64,000 nucleotides of DNA, taken from NCBI RefSeq assembly GCF_042847215.1, contig NZ_AP031500.1, positions 2,604,001 through 2,668,000 on the forward strand, read 5' to 3'. Of this stretch, positions 8,359 to 17,949 are shown piece by piece; within the stretch, counting starts at the first letter, position 1, and the number at the start of each line of letters is the position of its first letter. This DNA comes from Gilvimarinus japonicus. GTDB lineage: Bacteria; Pseudomonadota; Gammaproteobacteria; Pseudomonadales; Cellvibrionaceae. The notes beneath the pieces were generated by a model. That model searched no databases. It was not told the DNA's origin and was given only the letters and a program-made list of their open reading frames with translations. The position numbers and the translations under genes were made by a program.

Positions 8359-9300
8359 TTAATGGCTGTGGCCGGCATGGCCCCCGGCAGGTTTAGTGCT
8401 ATTGGTGCTAGTACTGGCATGACGATGCGCAGTCAGATCGCGATACAAAGTACGCGTCATTTTTTCGGTGGTAATAAAGTCCCAACTCCAGTCGTCGTGG
8501 TACTCTGCCAGCGGGTTGGCCGCCAAAATTTCTTTTTCGGTTTCACCTTGTGCAATTAACTTTGCCACTTTCTGGCGAGCATCCATCAGCATTTTGTTGG
8601 CACGCTGCAAATCCGCTTTTTTAGCTAAGGCGCCGTGGCCCGGAACAATCACTGTATTGTCATCAACCATCTCAAGCAATGTTTTTTGCGCCGCAATATA
8701 GCCGTCAACACTGCCGCCGCTATCGAGATCAATAAACGGAAACATACCGTTAAACAACACATCGCCAGTGTGAAGCACATTGGCATCGCTAAACTCGATG
8801 GCCAAGTCGCCATCCGTATGAGCCCGAGCCAAATGAAACACACGGGCGGGCTGATCGTTTAAATAAAAATTCATTTGGTCATTTAAGGTGATAACCGGAA
8901 GCGCCTGGGCCGTGCGTTTTGCATCCAACTTTAAACGCGAGCGCATTTTTTCGTGGGCCACAATATGCGAGCCTTGTGTGGCAAATGCAGCATTGTTGCC
9001 AGTGTGGTCGTCATGCAGATGGGTGTTAATCAAAAACTCGATGTCATCGCCACTAATATCGGCAATGGCCGCACGCAGTTTGTCTAACAGCGGTGGCATA
9101 GAATCATCAATCATTACGGTGCCGTCATCACCAGTGCTGATAAGAATATTGCCGCCGGTAAATCCTCCTACCCCCGACACCACATATAGACCTTCGGCAA
9201 TTTTTTGCGTTTTAAACTCAGGCCCTTCGGCCGCGTGCCCCGCCAAGCCAATGGTTAACCCCAAGGTGAGTACCGACATATTAAGCAAATGCTTTAACAT
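8359..9300 (-). CDS. Exported metallo-beta-lactamase-fold hydrolase
   Basis: 313 aa. A signal peptide (MLKHLLNMSVLTLGLTIGLAGHAA) precedes an MBL fold with the metal motif THLHDDHTGN (HxHxDH) at about residues 97-106. Further ligand candidates are the H in ARAHTDGD and the H in VPGHGAL. The C terminus is His-rich (HRHAS...GGHAGHSH) and may bind metal. I chose ATG 9300 because AGGAGG lies 6 nt upstream and the signal peptide then starts properly; a further start at 9339 adds a charged stretch. This group resembles periplasmic quinoprotein-relay/SoxH-type and class B3-like hydrolases. The substrate is unknown and it should not be assumed to be a beta-lactamase. Confidence 0.85.
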   Translation of the reverse strand: MLKHLLNMSVLTLGLTIGLAGHAAEGPEFKTQKIAEGLYVVSGVGGFTGGNILISTGDDGTVMIDDSMPPLLDKLRAAIADISGDDIEFLINTHLHDDHTGNNAAFATQGSHIVAHEKMRSRLKLDAKRTAQALPVITLNDQMNFYLNDQPARVFHLARAHTDGDLAIEFSDANVLHTGDVLFNGMFPFIDLDSGGSVDGYIAAQKTLLEMVDDNTVIVPGHGALAKKADLQRANKMLMDARQKVAKLIAQGETEKEILAANPLAEYHDDWSWDFITTEKMTRTLYRDLTAHRHASTSTNSTKPAGGHAGHSH

Positions 9301-9499
9301 AACAACCTCCTGTTTATCGACAATCAATCGCTTGGCCATTTAACAGCGCAGACATTCAGCCAGACCCGCGATCAACAATCACACAGACAGAGCGCCGCGA
9401 TATAGGTGCTAAGCGCGTCTAAAAGATCTACTGTAAATGAAATTTATGACAAAAACCAAGTCCGCCCCGCAAGCCGGCGGGTAGCGGCAGGCTACAGAG

Positions 9500-11299
9500 C
9501 TAAAACTGCCTTTTGGCTTCGATCAACAGCTGGTACTCGTCGATGCCATCTTTTTCTACCAGAGGAGTGGCAATATCAACGTGTACAACACTGCCCACCC
9601 GCGCTTTACTGGAGCTGAAACGCAAACCGAAACCAACATCGGCGAGCACTTTGTTGTCCCCTTGAATGGGGCCATCCCAAGCCTTACCCGCCTCGATAAA
9701 GCCCACGGCACCCACCCTCACAAGGTTAAATAAGTGCCAATCGGAGTAATAGCGGCGCTCGATGGTGGCCACTGTGCGTTTTTTACCTCGTTGGAAGTCA
9801 GCGGGATAACCCCGCATACCGTCGCTTCCGCCCACCGTCAGCTCTTCGTATTGCTCCAGATCTTGACCCGCATCATAGCGAATGCTGGCGTACCAACGAT
9901 TATTGACGTTCTGCATGATGTTGTAAGCCACTTTACTGCGCCAAATGGCGCTATCTTGGCCATCGGAATCCAGATGGTCGCGGCCATCGACTCCCAGCTC
10001 CAATACCAGCAAGTGATCGTCACCCACGCCGATAATATGCTGGTAATTACCGATGTAGCGCACCACATTGCCATGACTCGAAGGGTCGGCCTCACCATAC
10101 CCCAAACGAAAACCAAAAGTGATGCCCATGGCAACGTCTTCGGTGCGCTGAATTTGGTTAAGGTTCCGGTAGATGGCGTAACGGTCTTCTAGATATTGAT
10201 ACTCTACCCATGGGTACTTTGCGCCGCGTGCATCAGGCAACCCTAAAAAAGTATCATCGGTGGCGTAAAAGGTATCATCCTCGCTGGCAACACCGACCAG
10301 TAAACGCTGCGTTGAGTGCTTGTTGGAGTGCAATAAGCGGCCGACAAAAGCCTCTTGGTAAAGCTGCTCATGGCGAAAGCGACTGATCTCTTCCCCTTGA
10401 GCGCGAATAATTTCTTCTTCGCCGGTATCTCGATAGGCAATACCGCCGGCCCACGTTGAAGAGCGCGAATAGAAAGGTAATTCGACCTCGGCGATCACAT
10501 CTTCGCCATCGGACTTATCGGCATAAGATAATCGTGTCGAAACACGAGAATTTAACAGGTGGTCGGTGCGAAAGGTATAGCTCATGCCCTTGCTTTCGTT
10601 TTCTTGCTCGTAACCGACCGAAAAGCTATTGCCCGAACCAAAAATATTGCCTTCACTAAACCCAAAGCTCGACTCAGAGTCGCCACCGCTGTGACTAAAA
10701 GAAGCCTCGACCTCAAGCGACCAGCTATCGCGGGTTACCACAACCAAATCCACCTGCCCTTCACAAATCACATGGGGCACGATAAACGCGGTATAAAAGT
10801 AACCCCGGGTACGCAACAGCCGCTCGGTTTCTAAAATAATATCGGCATCAAGGCTGTCGCCTTCCTCAAACAACAGCTGAGGCGCCACGACATACTCTTT
10901 GGTATTAATATGAATTTTGTTTAAAAAACGATAGAGGCTATTGTTCTCATCGGGGTTCTCTTCGTCAAAAACCCCGACCTGTAAGTAACCAATCGAACGG
11001 ATGGTCATGCCCTGCAGTGATTCAATATCTTCTGTACTGATGCGGCTACCGGTAAAACGTTTGCGAATGGTCTCGCGGATATCCAGCTTTTGGCAGCCCT
11101 CGGGCAAGTCTTCTTCGATACCGCGAAGCTGCTGTTCTAGCTCGCTCTCGCGCGCCTGCGCTAACGCCGGTAGCACGACAATAATTACCGCAAACCCTAG
11201 CAAAATGCAGCGGGACAAGGCACCAACAAAGCTTTGCCCACGGCCCCGACCACGAAATCGGGGCAACCTCAGGTTATTGAATATTTTAGGGTTTAACAT
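9500..11299 (-). CDS. Omp85/BamA-like outer membrane protein
   Basis: 599 aa. A basic N terminus and hydrophobic signal segment (CILLGFAVIIVVLPALAQA) lead into a periplasmic region (about 50-180) that looks like POTRA-type alpha/beta units, including FEEGDSLDADIILETERLLRTRGYF. About 420 residues of amphipathic beta strands follow. The late motif VGGSDGMRGYP is the Omp85 L6-type loop signature (VRGF/Y-type), and the chain ends in an aromatic residue (AKRQF). It is shorter and has fewer POTRA-like units than BamA (about 800 aa), so it is not BamA itself. Candidate functions are outer-membrane insertion or transport of a specific client. The ATG at 11299 was chosen over a TTG two codons upstream. 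Confidence 0.75.
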   Translation of the reverse strand: MLNPKIFNNLRLPRFRGRGRGQSFVGALSRCILLGFAVIIVVLPALAQARESELEQQLRGIEEDLPEGCQKLDIRETIRKRFTGSRISTEDIESLQGMTIRSIGYLQVGVFDEENPDENNSLYRFLNKIHINTKEYVVAPQLLFEEGDSLDADIILETERLLRTRGYFYTAFIVPHVICEGQVDLVVVTRDSWSLEVEASFSHSGGDSESSFGFSEGNIFGSGNSFSVGYEQENESKGMSYTFRTDHLLNSRVSTRLSYADKSDGEDVIAEVELPFYSRSSTWAGGIAYRDTGEEEIIRAQGEEISRFRHEQLYQEAFVGRLLHSNKHSTQRLLVGVASEDDTFYATDDTFLGLPDARGAKYPWVEYQYLEDRYAIYRNLNQIQRTEDVAMGITFGFRLGYGEADPSSHGNVVRYIGNYQHIIGVGDDHLLVLELGVDGRDHLDSDGQDSAIWRSKVAYNIMQNVNNRWYASIRYDAGQDLEQYEELTVGGSDGMRGYPADFQRGKKRTVATIERRYYSDWHLFNLVRVGAVGFIEAGKAWDGPIQGDNKVLADVGFGLRFSSSKARVGSVVHVDIATPLVEKDGIDEYQLLIEAKRQF

Positions 11300-11487
11300 A
11301 CACAAATTAGATCAACACCTGAGCGATTACCTTGCACACCCCGAGTTTGTGGTTTTATCACGGGTACTCCTAACAATCTGTTTTATCTGGTCAATCTAGG
11401 TTACCACGACTATTAAGACGCGCCATATAAAAGTGTAAACGAGATCATAAATCTTTTTGTTGGCGAGATTTTAACCAGCGCTGCGCA

Positions 11488-12225
11488 CTAGTGGTGATGG
11501 TGGGAGTGACCCTGGGCCTCGCTCGCGGGCGGGGCCGAGCCGTGATTGTGATGGGCATGACTAGGGGCAAGCGCCCCGTAGAGCGTCCAGCCGGCAAAAA
11601 CTAGCAACAGCAAGGCCCCCGCCAACCGCAAGCTGCGCCGCTGGGCCCAGCCACGCACCCGACCAGTCGCAAAAGCCGCTAATAAAACCGCGGGCAAAGT
11701 GCCAACCCCAAAGGCGAGCATAAACAGTGCGCCGGCCGAAGCCGCAGGCTGCGTCATGGCATAACCAAGCGCACTGTATACCAGACCGCAGGGCAACCAA
11801 CCCCACACAAGCCCCAACCCCAGCGCCGGCAATGGCCCGCGCACTGGCATTAGACGGCGCCCTATGGGCTGAATATAACGCCACAAACGCTGGCCAATGG
11901 CCTCGAGCTTTAACAGCCCGCGCCACCAGCCGGCCAAATAAAAGGCCATGGCAAACAACAGTGCAGCGGCAATAACACGCAATACAGTTGCCGCCCCTAG
12001 GGCATAGACCGTTTCGCCAAACGCCCCGGCCAATGCCCCCAACAGCGCGTAACTTGCCAAGCGGCCCAGGTTATAACAGACGACTATCGCAGCAGCGCGC
12101 CATTGTGATGGGCTCTCAACGGCCATGGTCAGTGCGCCCATAATGCCGCCACACATACCCAAGCAGTGAGTGCTACTAAAAAAGCCCAACAGTAAGCCGG
12201 TGCTTAAAGCCGCAGCATCAATCAT
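11488..12225 (-). CDS. SafE/TauE-like integral membrane protein linked to cbb3 assembly
   Basis: 245 aa with about six membrane helices. The motif FFSSTHCLGMCGGIMGAL near the N terminus (two cysteines in HCxGMCGG) is typical of the SafE/UreH-like 'cytochrome c biogenesis' branch. A second CGL motif (WLPCGLVYSAL) is also conserved there. The C terminus is strongly His-rich (HAHHNHG...GHSHHHH). The start ATG 12225 overlaps ccoS by 8 nt; longer readings of this frame run through ccoS and are not real. This gene commonly follows ccoS in Pseudomonas-type clusters and is suspected to act in copper handling. That role is inferred, not shown. Confidence 0.82.
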   Translation of the reverse strand: MIDAAALSTGLLLGFFSSTHCLGMCGGIMGALTMAVESPSQWRAAAIVVCYNLGRLASYALLGALAGAFGETVYALGAATVLRVIAAALLFAMAFYLAGWWRGLLKLEAIGQRLWRYIQPIGRRLMPVRGPLPALGLGLVWGWLPCGLVYSALGYAMTQPAASAGALFMLAFGVGTLPAVLLAAFATGRVRGWAQRRSLRLAGALLLLVFAGWTLYGALAPSHAHHNHGSAPPASEAQGHSHHHH

Positions 12226-12460
12226 CGTGAGGCTCGCCCGCAGCGCGCTTGGTGCGCCCTGTTTTATGACTGCCGTTGGGGTGGGGGTCGCTTTGCTGCG
12301 GTTCAGAGGCGCTGGCAGTCTCGTCATCATCAAATAAGATGCGGTGGGCCTCGGTATCAAGGTTATCGTACTGGCCTGAGTTAATAGCCCAAAAAAACAC
12401 CCGAATCGCAATAGCAACAAACACCAGGGCAATGGGTATAAGCAAATACAAGCTGTCCAC
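12218..12460 (-). CDS. ccoS: cbb3 oxidase maturation protein CcoS
   Basis: 80 aa with a GTG start. A single membrane helix opens the protein (MDSLYLLIPIALVFVAIAIRVFFWAINSGQYDNL), followed by a hydrophilic acidic tail. DSLYLLIP and FWA..SGQYDNLD..A.RIL are the CcoS signature. GTG 12460 is chosen because AGAGG lies 8 nt upstream and the reading then begins exactly as CcoS proteins do; a TTG at 12481 is possible but unlikely. CcoS is needed for cofactor (heme b/CuB) insertion into CcoN. It lies 21 bp after ccoI and overlaps the SafE-like gene. Confidence 0.9.
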   Translation of the reverse strand: MDSLYLLIPIALVFVAIAIRVFFWAINSGQYDNLDTEAHRILFDDDETASASEPQQSDPHPNGSHKTGRTKRAAGEPHDD

Positions 12461-12481
12461 AATCAGGCCTCTTAAGGTCAA

Positions 12482-14854
12482 CTAGCGGGTTAACCGCAAT
12501 GCATTTAGCACCACCAGCAGCGAGCTGGCAGTCATGCCAAGCGCCGCCGCCCAGGGCGGCACCAAGCCAAGGGCCGCCAGCGGCAGGGCTACGGTATTGT
12601 ACACAAGCGATAAAGTCAGGTTCTGCCGAATAACCGTGCGCGTCGCGCGGGCCCGGCTTAGGCACAATAGCAGCGGCTGCAGGCTGTGTTGCAACAGCAG
12701 GCAGTCGGCGTGGGTGCGGGCAAGGTCAGAAGCGCCAGCCATCGCAATAGAAACATCGGCACCAGACAGGGTCGGCACATCGTTAATGCCATCACCCACC
12801 ATTAAAATGGTATCGCCCTGAGCTTGGCGTTGCTGCAACCGCGCGAGCTTGTCAGCCGGCGACACGGCCCCCATATAGGTGCCAATACCCAGCTCGTGCG
12901 CCAAGCGCGCGGTATTGGCTGCGGTATCGCCGCTCAGTAGCTCCACTGCCAACCCGTTTTGCGCCAGCGCAGCCACAACACCTGCGGCCTCTTGGCGCAC
13001 TTGATCGGCCAAGCCGATAAAAGCTTGGGGCACGCCATCGCGTGTCAGTAGTAGCCACAAATACGGCTCGGACGGCAGCTTGGGAGCATCCTCACCACCG
13101 GCAAACGCGGTATTGCCCAAGCGATAAGTCGCAGCGCCAACCTGGCCGCTAACACCGCCGCCGGTTACCTGCCTTATAGAGCTGGCGGTAACCTCCGTCT
13201 CAAAGCCGCTAAAAGCCCGGGCTATGGGGTGGTTGCTGCCCTGCTCTAGCGCGGCGCACAGCGCTAAGAGGTGCTCGCGATCTACCCCCTCAGCCAACGA
13301 TTTAACCTCGGCGACACACAGTTGCCCTTCGGTCAGGGTGCCAGTTTTGTCAAAAATCACCCGATTGACCTTGGTTAAAGTCTCGAGCACATGGCCCCGA
13401 GCGATCAGCACACCAGTGCGGCGCAAGTACTCAGTCGCGGCGGTAATCGCGGTTGGCATGGCAAGCGCTAACGCGCAGGGACAGGTAACGACCAATACCG
13501 ACAAAGCCACCCACAGCGCTCGCTCCGGTGCCACAAAGCTCCATACCGTAAATACTGCGGTGCAAACCAACAGCACAACCGCGATAAAATAGCGCGCCAC
13601 TTTATCGGCCAGCGCCATTTGCGGTGGCTTTTCGGCCTGAGCCCGGCCTATTAGTTGTTCGATAGCCGACAGCTGAGTTTGCCCGCCAATCGCACTAACG
13701 CGAATTTCCAGCGGGCTTTCATTGTTTTGGCTGCCGGCAATCACAAAACTGCCAACACCTTTAGCCACGGGAACCGACTCGCCCGTCAGCAATGCCTCAT
13801 TCACACCCGAGGCCCCCGCAAGCACCTCGCCATCAGCGGGAAATGTGTCCCCTGCGGCCACTCGAATACGGTCATCAGTGCGCAGCATTTTAACCGCTAC
13901 CTGACGCCACTCGTCCGCCTCCCAGCGATTGGCCACCGGCGGTAACAGCTGGGCAATATTGGCGCCGCCGATGCGATGCCGATACCGCGCACGCATCTCT
14001 AGATAGCGCCCCACCAATAAAAAAAACACAAACATGGCGATCGATTCAAAGTACACATCGCCAGTGCCGGTAAAGGTCGCCCAGCAACTGGCGCCATAAC
14101 CAATACCCACCGCCAATGCCACAGGGACATCCATAACCAGCTGCCCGGCTTTAAGGCTGCGCCAAGCGGCACGAAAAAAAGGCCAGGCGCTAAAAAACAC
14201 CACCGGAGTCGAGAGCAACATGCTCAAACCGCGCAACAGCGATTGCCACTCGTCACTTGCCCCTGTGTACAACCCCACCGCCACCATGCCCGCCTGCATC
14301 ATGCCAAAGCCAGCCACACCAAGGCGGGCCAACGCCAGACGATTGTCCCGCACCTCCAGAGCGCGCTGTTGATCGTCGGTGGCCGGACGCGGCCGATAGC
14401 CAATGGCGTGCAGCTCGCTTAAGACGTGACTTAACGCAATAGTCTCGGGATTGTAGGTGATTTGCGTGCGAAAGCTGGTGACGTTGACCCGCACCTGCTC
14501 CACACCATCAAGCCGATAGAGGTGGGTTTCAATAAGCCAGCTGCAGGCCGCACAACTGATTCCTTCTAATAATAAATTGGCCTGGGCATGACCGCCCGGC
14601 AGTTCGACCACAAAATCTTGCTGAATCTCGGGTAAGTCGTAGATGTGCCAGCTCGGTGCCCCGTCGTTCGTTGGGCGCTCGCTGGCTTCGGTGCGGTACT
14701 GATAAAAGCGCGTGAGGCCGCCATCGACAATGGCGCTAGCCACGGCCTGGCAGCCGGGGCAACACATGGCTTGTGGCTCACCGCCGATCTCTACCGTATA
14801 GTCGACGCCCGCTGGCACGGGCTCGGCACAATGATAGCAATAAATGATTTCCAA
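12482..14854 (-). CDS. ccoI: Copper-translocating P1B-ATPase CcoI (FixI)
   Basis: 790 aa. A Cys-rich N terminus (YCYHCAEPVP...CCPGCQAV) is followed by an HMA domain with GISCAACSWLIE, eight membrane helices with the TCPCAL (CPC) ion site, the phosphorylation motif DKTGTLTEG, an HP motif (SNHPIA) and GDGINDVPTL. It supplies copper for the CuB centre of CcoN. The only usable start is TTG 14854: the next upstream in-frame codon positions reach the ccoH stop 19 nt away, and no ATG occurs. The ribosome site is weak, so translational coupling to ccoH is likely. Confidence 0.95.
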   Translation of the reverse strand: MEIIYCYHCAEPVPAGVDYTVEIGGEPQAMCCPGCQAVASAIVDGGLTRFYQYRTEASERPTNDGAPSWHIYDLPEIQQDFVVELPGGHAQANLLLEGISCAACSWLIETHLYRLDGVEQVRVNVTSFRTQITYNPETIALSHVLSELHAIGYRPRPATDDQQRALEVRDNRLALARLGVAGFGMMQAGMVAVGLYTGASDEWQSLLRGLSMLLSTPVVFFSAWPFFRAAWRSLKAGQLVMDVPVALAVGIGYGASCWATFTGTGDVYFESIAMFVFFLLVGRYLEMRARYRHRIGGANIAQLLPPVANRWEADEWRQVAVKMLRTDDRIRVAAGDTFPADGEVLAGASGVNEALLTGESVPVAKGVGSFVIAGSQNNESPLEIRVSAIGGQTQLSAIEQLIGRAQAEKPPQMALADKVARYFIAVVLLVCTAVFTVWSFVAPERALWVALSVLVVTCPCALALAMPTAITAATEYLRRTGVLIARGHVLETLTKVNRVIFDKTGTLTEGQLCVAEVKSLAEGVDREHLLALCAALEQGSNHPIARAFSGFETEVTASSIRQVTGGGVSGQVGAATYRLGNTAFAGGEDAPKLPSEPYLWLLLTRDGVPQAFIGLADQVRQEAAGVVAALAQNGLAVELLSGDTAANTARLAHELGIGTYMGAVSPADKLARLQQRQAQGDTILMVGDGINDVPTLSGADVSIAMAGASDLARTHADCLLLQHSLQPLLLCLSRARATRTVIRQNLTLSLVYNTVALPLAALGLVPPWAAALGMTASSLLVVLNALRLTR

Positions 14855-14872
14855 AACGGCGCTAGCGCGTAG

Positions 14873-15406
14873 TTAAGGTGCGGGAGGCGCGAGCTTTACG
14901 TCAGTGCGCTCGGCAAAGTTAACCTCTGTGCGCAAGCGCCAGGGGGCAGCTCGGCGCGCGTCGCGAGTTTGCTCGGGCGCTAGCGTGACGTACCAGAGGT
15001 TGTCAAAAGCGGGCAAGGTACCGTGAAACTGGTTTTTACCGCTGCGCTGCAACACCATAAACGCATCTTGCTTTTCATCAAATGGATGGTCAAGCCACAG
15101 CGATAAGCTCGCCGGCATAGGGATGGCGTCGGAGTGCAGTACAACCGTTAACTCACGGCCCTCGGCCTGCCAACTCATATCCGCCGTCAACCCCCACAGT
15201 TTCGCGCGCTTGTCTTGCTCAAGGCTTTGGTTAATCATGCGCCCTTCTTTGTAGTAGTTGTCAATCACCGTATCGTCAGCGTATTTAACCGCTAGCGTCA
15301 CAGTCACCATTGACACAACGACCACCACAATTAGCGGCGTTAACACAAACCATAACCAAGGCTCTTTGTACCATGGGCGTTCAAGTTTTTGCGCTGCTGT
15401 AGTCAT
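14873..15406 (-). CDS. ccoH: cbb3 oxidase assembly protein CcoH (FixH family)
   Basis: 177 aa. One N-terminal membrane helix (about residues 17-40, WLWFVLTPLIVVVVVSMVTV) follows the conserved PWYKEPW motif. Next come VDxYYKEG-like residues (DNYYKEGRMINQSLEQDKRA) and a periplasmic beta domain, all typical of FixH/CcoH. CcoH binds the assembling cbb3 complex and is needed for its stability. ATG 15406 is preferred to an upstream start at 15448 that adds a non-conserved leader. It sits between ccoG and ccoI. Confidence 0.9.
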   Translation of the reverse strand: MTTAAQKLERPWYKEPWLWFVLTPLIVVVVVSMVTVTLAVKYADDTVIDNYYKEGRMINQSLEQDKRAKLWGLTADMSWQAEGRELTVVLHSDAIPMPASLSLWLDHPFDEKQDAFMVLQRSGKNQFHGTLPAFDNLWYVTLAPEQTRDARRAAPWRLRTEVNFAERTDVKLAPPAP

Positions 15407-15473
15407 ATGCTCTCTTACTGTGTGATTACGATCAAAACGGGCGACCAAACGCTCAACGCCCGCGCTGCAAGCT

Positions 15474-16895
15474 TCAGTACTCTCGCTGTTGCGGACCGAT
15501 AAATGATGAATTATTAGTGGTGCTAAGTGTCGGCTTGTCTTTCGCCGTCAAGGTAAATTCTATCTCGGACTTCACCTCAGTTAACGCCTCGCGAGGCACC
15601 GCCACCCGCACCGGAATGGTTAACAACTCACCCGACTCAACCTCTAAGGCCCGGTAGCCCTGCAGTTGAAAATCAAACTCACCGTTAAGGGTAATGTCGT
15701 AACGGTGCGGCTCATTATCCATATTATTGATCTTTAAGGTGTACACGTTTTGCACATCTTTGCCGCTAATGCGATACATCCGTACTCCACGATCGCGCAG
15801 AACCTCTAACCCTAACGGGGTACGGTGCGTCAGGTTGCTGACAAATACCGCAATCATCACCACCAGCACCACCAAGTAGCCAATCAAACGCGGTCGCAAC
15901 ACCCGGGTTTTACCCTCTTTAATCGCGTCTTCGGTCGTAAAACTGATCAACCCGCGAGGGTATTCCATTTTATCCATCACGGTATTACAAGCGTCCACGC
16001 ACAAACCGCAGTCGATGCATTCGGCTTGCATGCCATCGCGAATATCAATGTCGACCGGACACACCTGCACACACCAAGAGCAATCGATACAGTCGCCCTT
16101 GCCTTCGGCTTTATAGTCCTCGCCGACTTTGCGAGGGCCTCGTTTTTCACCGCGAATGTGATTATAAAACACCGTCAAGGTATCGGAATCGTACATCACC
16201 GATTGGAAACGGGCGTAAGGGCACATGTACTTACACACCTGCTGGCGCATAAAGCCGGCGTTGGTGTAAGTGGCTAAGGTAAAAAACGCCACCCAAAAAA
16301 CCACCGGAACGCTGCTATCAAACTGCAGTAGGCCACCAATTAACTCTCGCACCGGAACAAAATAGCCGACAAACGTTAATGCGGTTACCAGTGCAATAAG
16401 CACCCAAATCGCGTGTGTTGCACCGATACGCAGCGCTTTATTCATACTCCACGGGGCGGCGTCTAGCTTTATTCGCTTGTTTCTGTCGCCCTGACACAGA
16501 AATTCCGCCCAGATAAACATCTGCGTCCAAACGGTTTGGGGGCAGGTAAAACCGCACCACACCCGCCCCACCAGTACGGTGACGGTAAACAACAAAAACG
16601 CGGCAATAATCAGTAGCCAGGCGAGGTAAATGCCGTCCTGCGGCCAGAATGTGGTCCAGAGAATGTGAAATTTTCGGTTGGCTAAATCGAATAACATCGC
16701 CGGGCGCCCATCAATGGACAACCAAGGCATTAGCACAAAACCAGCAATCAGTGGCAGGCCGGTATAGCGACGCAGTTTTTGATAAAAGCCGGTAATACGA
16801 CGGGTATAAACTTTGTCTTCGGCTTCGTATAAATTGACGTAACGAATGGTAGGTTCGCCGGCAGCCTGCTCTGACGAAGACGGGTCTTTACTCAC
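15474..16895 (-). CDS. ccoG: cbb3 oxidase assembly ferredoxin-type protein CcoG (RdxA/FixG)
   Basis: 473 aa. About five membrane helices contain GRVWCGFTCPQTVW and QQVCKYMCPYARFQ. Two [4Fe-4S] clusters follow in CIDCSWCVQVCP and CIDCGLCVDACN (about residues 265-310), then a C-terminal immunoglobulin-like FixG domain. CcoG is thought to reduce Cu(II) to Cu(I) during CuB delivery. It starts with GTG 16895 preceded by GAGGTG. It is separated from ccoP by 110 bp, which contains a GC-rich dyad near 16977-17000 but no clear promoter. Confidence 0.95.
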   Translation of the reverse strand: MSKDPSSSEQAAGEPTIRYVNLYEAEDKVYTRRITGFYQKLRRYTGLPLIAGFVLMPWLSIDGRPAMLFDLANRKFHILWTTFWPQDGIYLAWLLIIAAFLLFTVTVLVGRVWCGFTCPQTVWTQMFIWAEFLCQGDRNKRIKLDAAPWSMNKALRIGATHAIWVLIALVTALTFVGYFVPVRELIGGLLQFDSSVPVVFWVAFFTLATYTNAGFMRQQVCKYMCPYARFQSVMYDSDTLTVFYNHIRGEKRGPRKVGEDYKAEGKGDCIDCSWCVQVCPVDIDIRDGMQAECIDCGLCVDACNTVMDKMEYPRGLISFTTEDAIKEGKTRVLRPRLIGYLVVLVVMIAVFVSNLTHRTPLGLEVLRDRGVRMYRISGKDVQNVYTLKINNMDNEPHRYDITLNGEFDFQLQGYRALEVESGELLTIPVRVAVPREALTEVKSEIEFTLTAKDKPTLSTTNNSSFIGPQQREY

Positions 16896-17005
16896 AGCTA
16901 CACCTCATTGCGAGTGGGTTTACCCAGACACCCAGCGATGTGCCCATAAATTACCCAAGGCACTGGCTGGAGAGACGGCCGAAACATAGTCTCGGCCGGG
17001 AGTGG

Positions 17006-17911
17006 TTACTGCTCGTCTATTGGTAAAGACAAGCTATACACATAAGCCGCCAACAAATGAATACGGCTTTCTTTTAGCAGATCCTGCTGTGCCGGCATCA
17101 CACCGTTGCGACCTTCGCGCAAGGTTTGACGAATATCCTGCGGCTCGCCGCCATAAAGCCAAATATCATCGGTCAAGTTAGGCGCACCCATCGCCTGAGT
17201 GCCTTTACCATCCGAGCCGTGGCAGACCACGCAGTTTTGGGCAAAGTGTTTAGCGCCGGCTTCAGCCAATTCGGCATCGTGCTCACGACCACTGAGGCTC
17301 AAGACGTACTCAGCCGTTTCGTGAACACCCTCTTCACCCAAAATCGGTGCCCATGCTGGCATAGCGCCTTTGCGACCACCGGTGATGGTTTGCTTAATAG
17401 TGGCAGGCTCGCCCCCGTACAGCCAATCGTGATCCGTCAGATTGGGAAACCCATAGTTACCGCCACCGTCTGCGCCGTGACAAACGGCGCAGTTGTTGGC
17501 AAATAAACGCAGGCCCATTTTCATGGCATCCGAGTTGCGCGCCAGTTCTTCAATGGGCATAGCGCTGTATTCGCCAAACTGCTCAGAGTAAAGCTCATCG
17601 GCTTTTTGCTGTTGTCCCTCGAGCTGGTTGTGGGACGTCCAGCCAGCTAAACCTTTGTATGAACCCAAACCGGGATAAATAATTAAATACACACCGGCAA
17701 AGACAAAGGTGGCGAGGAACAATTTAAACCACCAGCTGGGCAGCGGGTTGTCGTACTCCTCAATACCGTCGTAAACGTGGCCCGTGGTGCGGTTTTCGGG
17801 CGCTTCGTCGTCCCGCACCGCCACTTTGCGATTGGCCATTAACACCCAAAAAAGCAGAGCTAAGTTGGTTAAGGTGAGGCCGATAATCCAAATATTCCAA
17901 AAAATGCTCAT
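17006..17911 (-). CDS. ccoP: cbb3 cytochrome c oxidase subunit CcoP (diheme c)
   Basis: 301 aa. An N-terminal helix (1-22) and a second helix (about 62-82, FKLFLATFVFAGVYLIIYPG) precede two cytochrome c domains with heme motifs CAVCH (about 141) and CVVCH (about 228), each followed by Met ligand candidates (GAMPAW, GVMPAQ). The N-terminal sequence before the second helix (EYDNPLPSWW) is the classic CcoP signature. CcoP feeds electrons from soluble cytochromes to CcoO. It lies 38 bp after ccoQ. Confidence 0.97.
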   Translation of the reverse strand: MSIFWNIWIIGLTLTNLALLFWVLMANRKVAVRDDEAPENRTTGHVYDGIEEYDNPLPSWWFKLFLATFVFAGVYLIIYPGLGSYKGLAGWTSHNQLEGQQQKADELYSEQFGEYSAMPIEELARNSDAMKMGLRLFANNCAVCHGADGGGNYGFPNLTDHDWLYGGEPATIKQTITGGRKGAMPAWAPILGEEGVHETAEYVLSLSGREHDAELAEAGAKHFAQNCVVCHGSDGKGTQAMGAPNLTDDIWLYGGEPQDIRQTLREGRNGVMPAQQDLLKESRIHLLAAYVYSLSLPIDEQ

Positions 17912-17949
17912 AGTAAATTCCGCCTTGCTACATCACCGGTCGATGGGTG

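Noticed and set aside
8359..9300. Antibiotic-resistance metallo-beta-lactamase
   Set aside because: Only the generic MBL metal motif is shared; the overall sequence fits periplasmic MBL hydrolases of other function.
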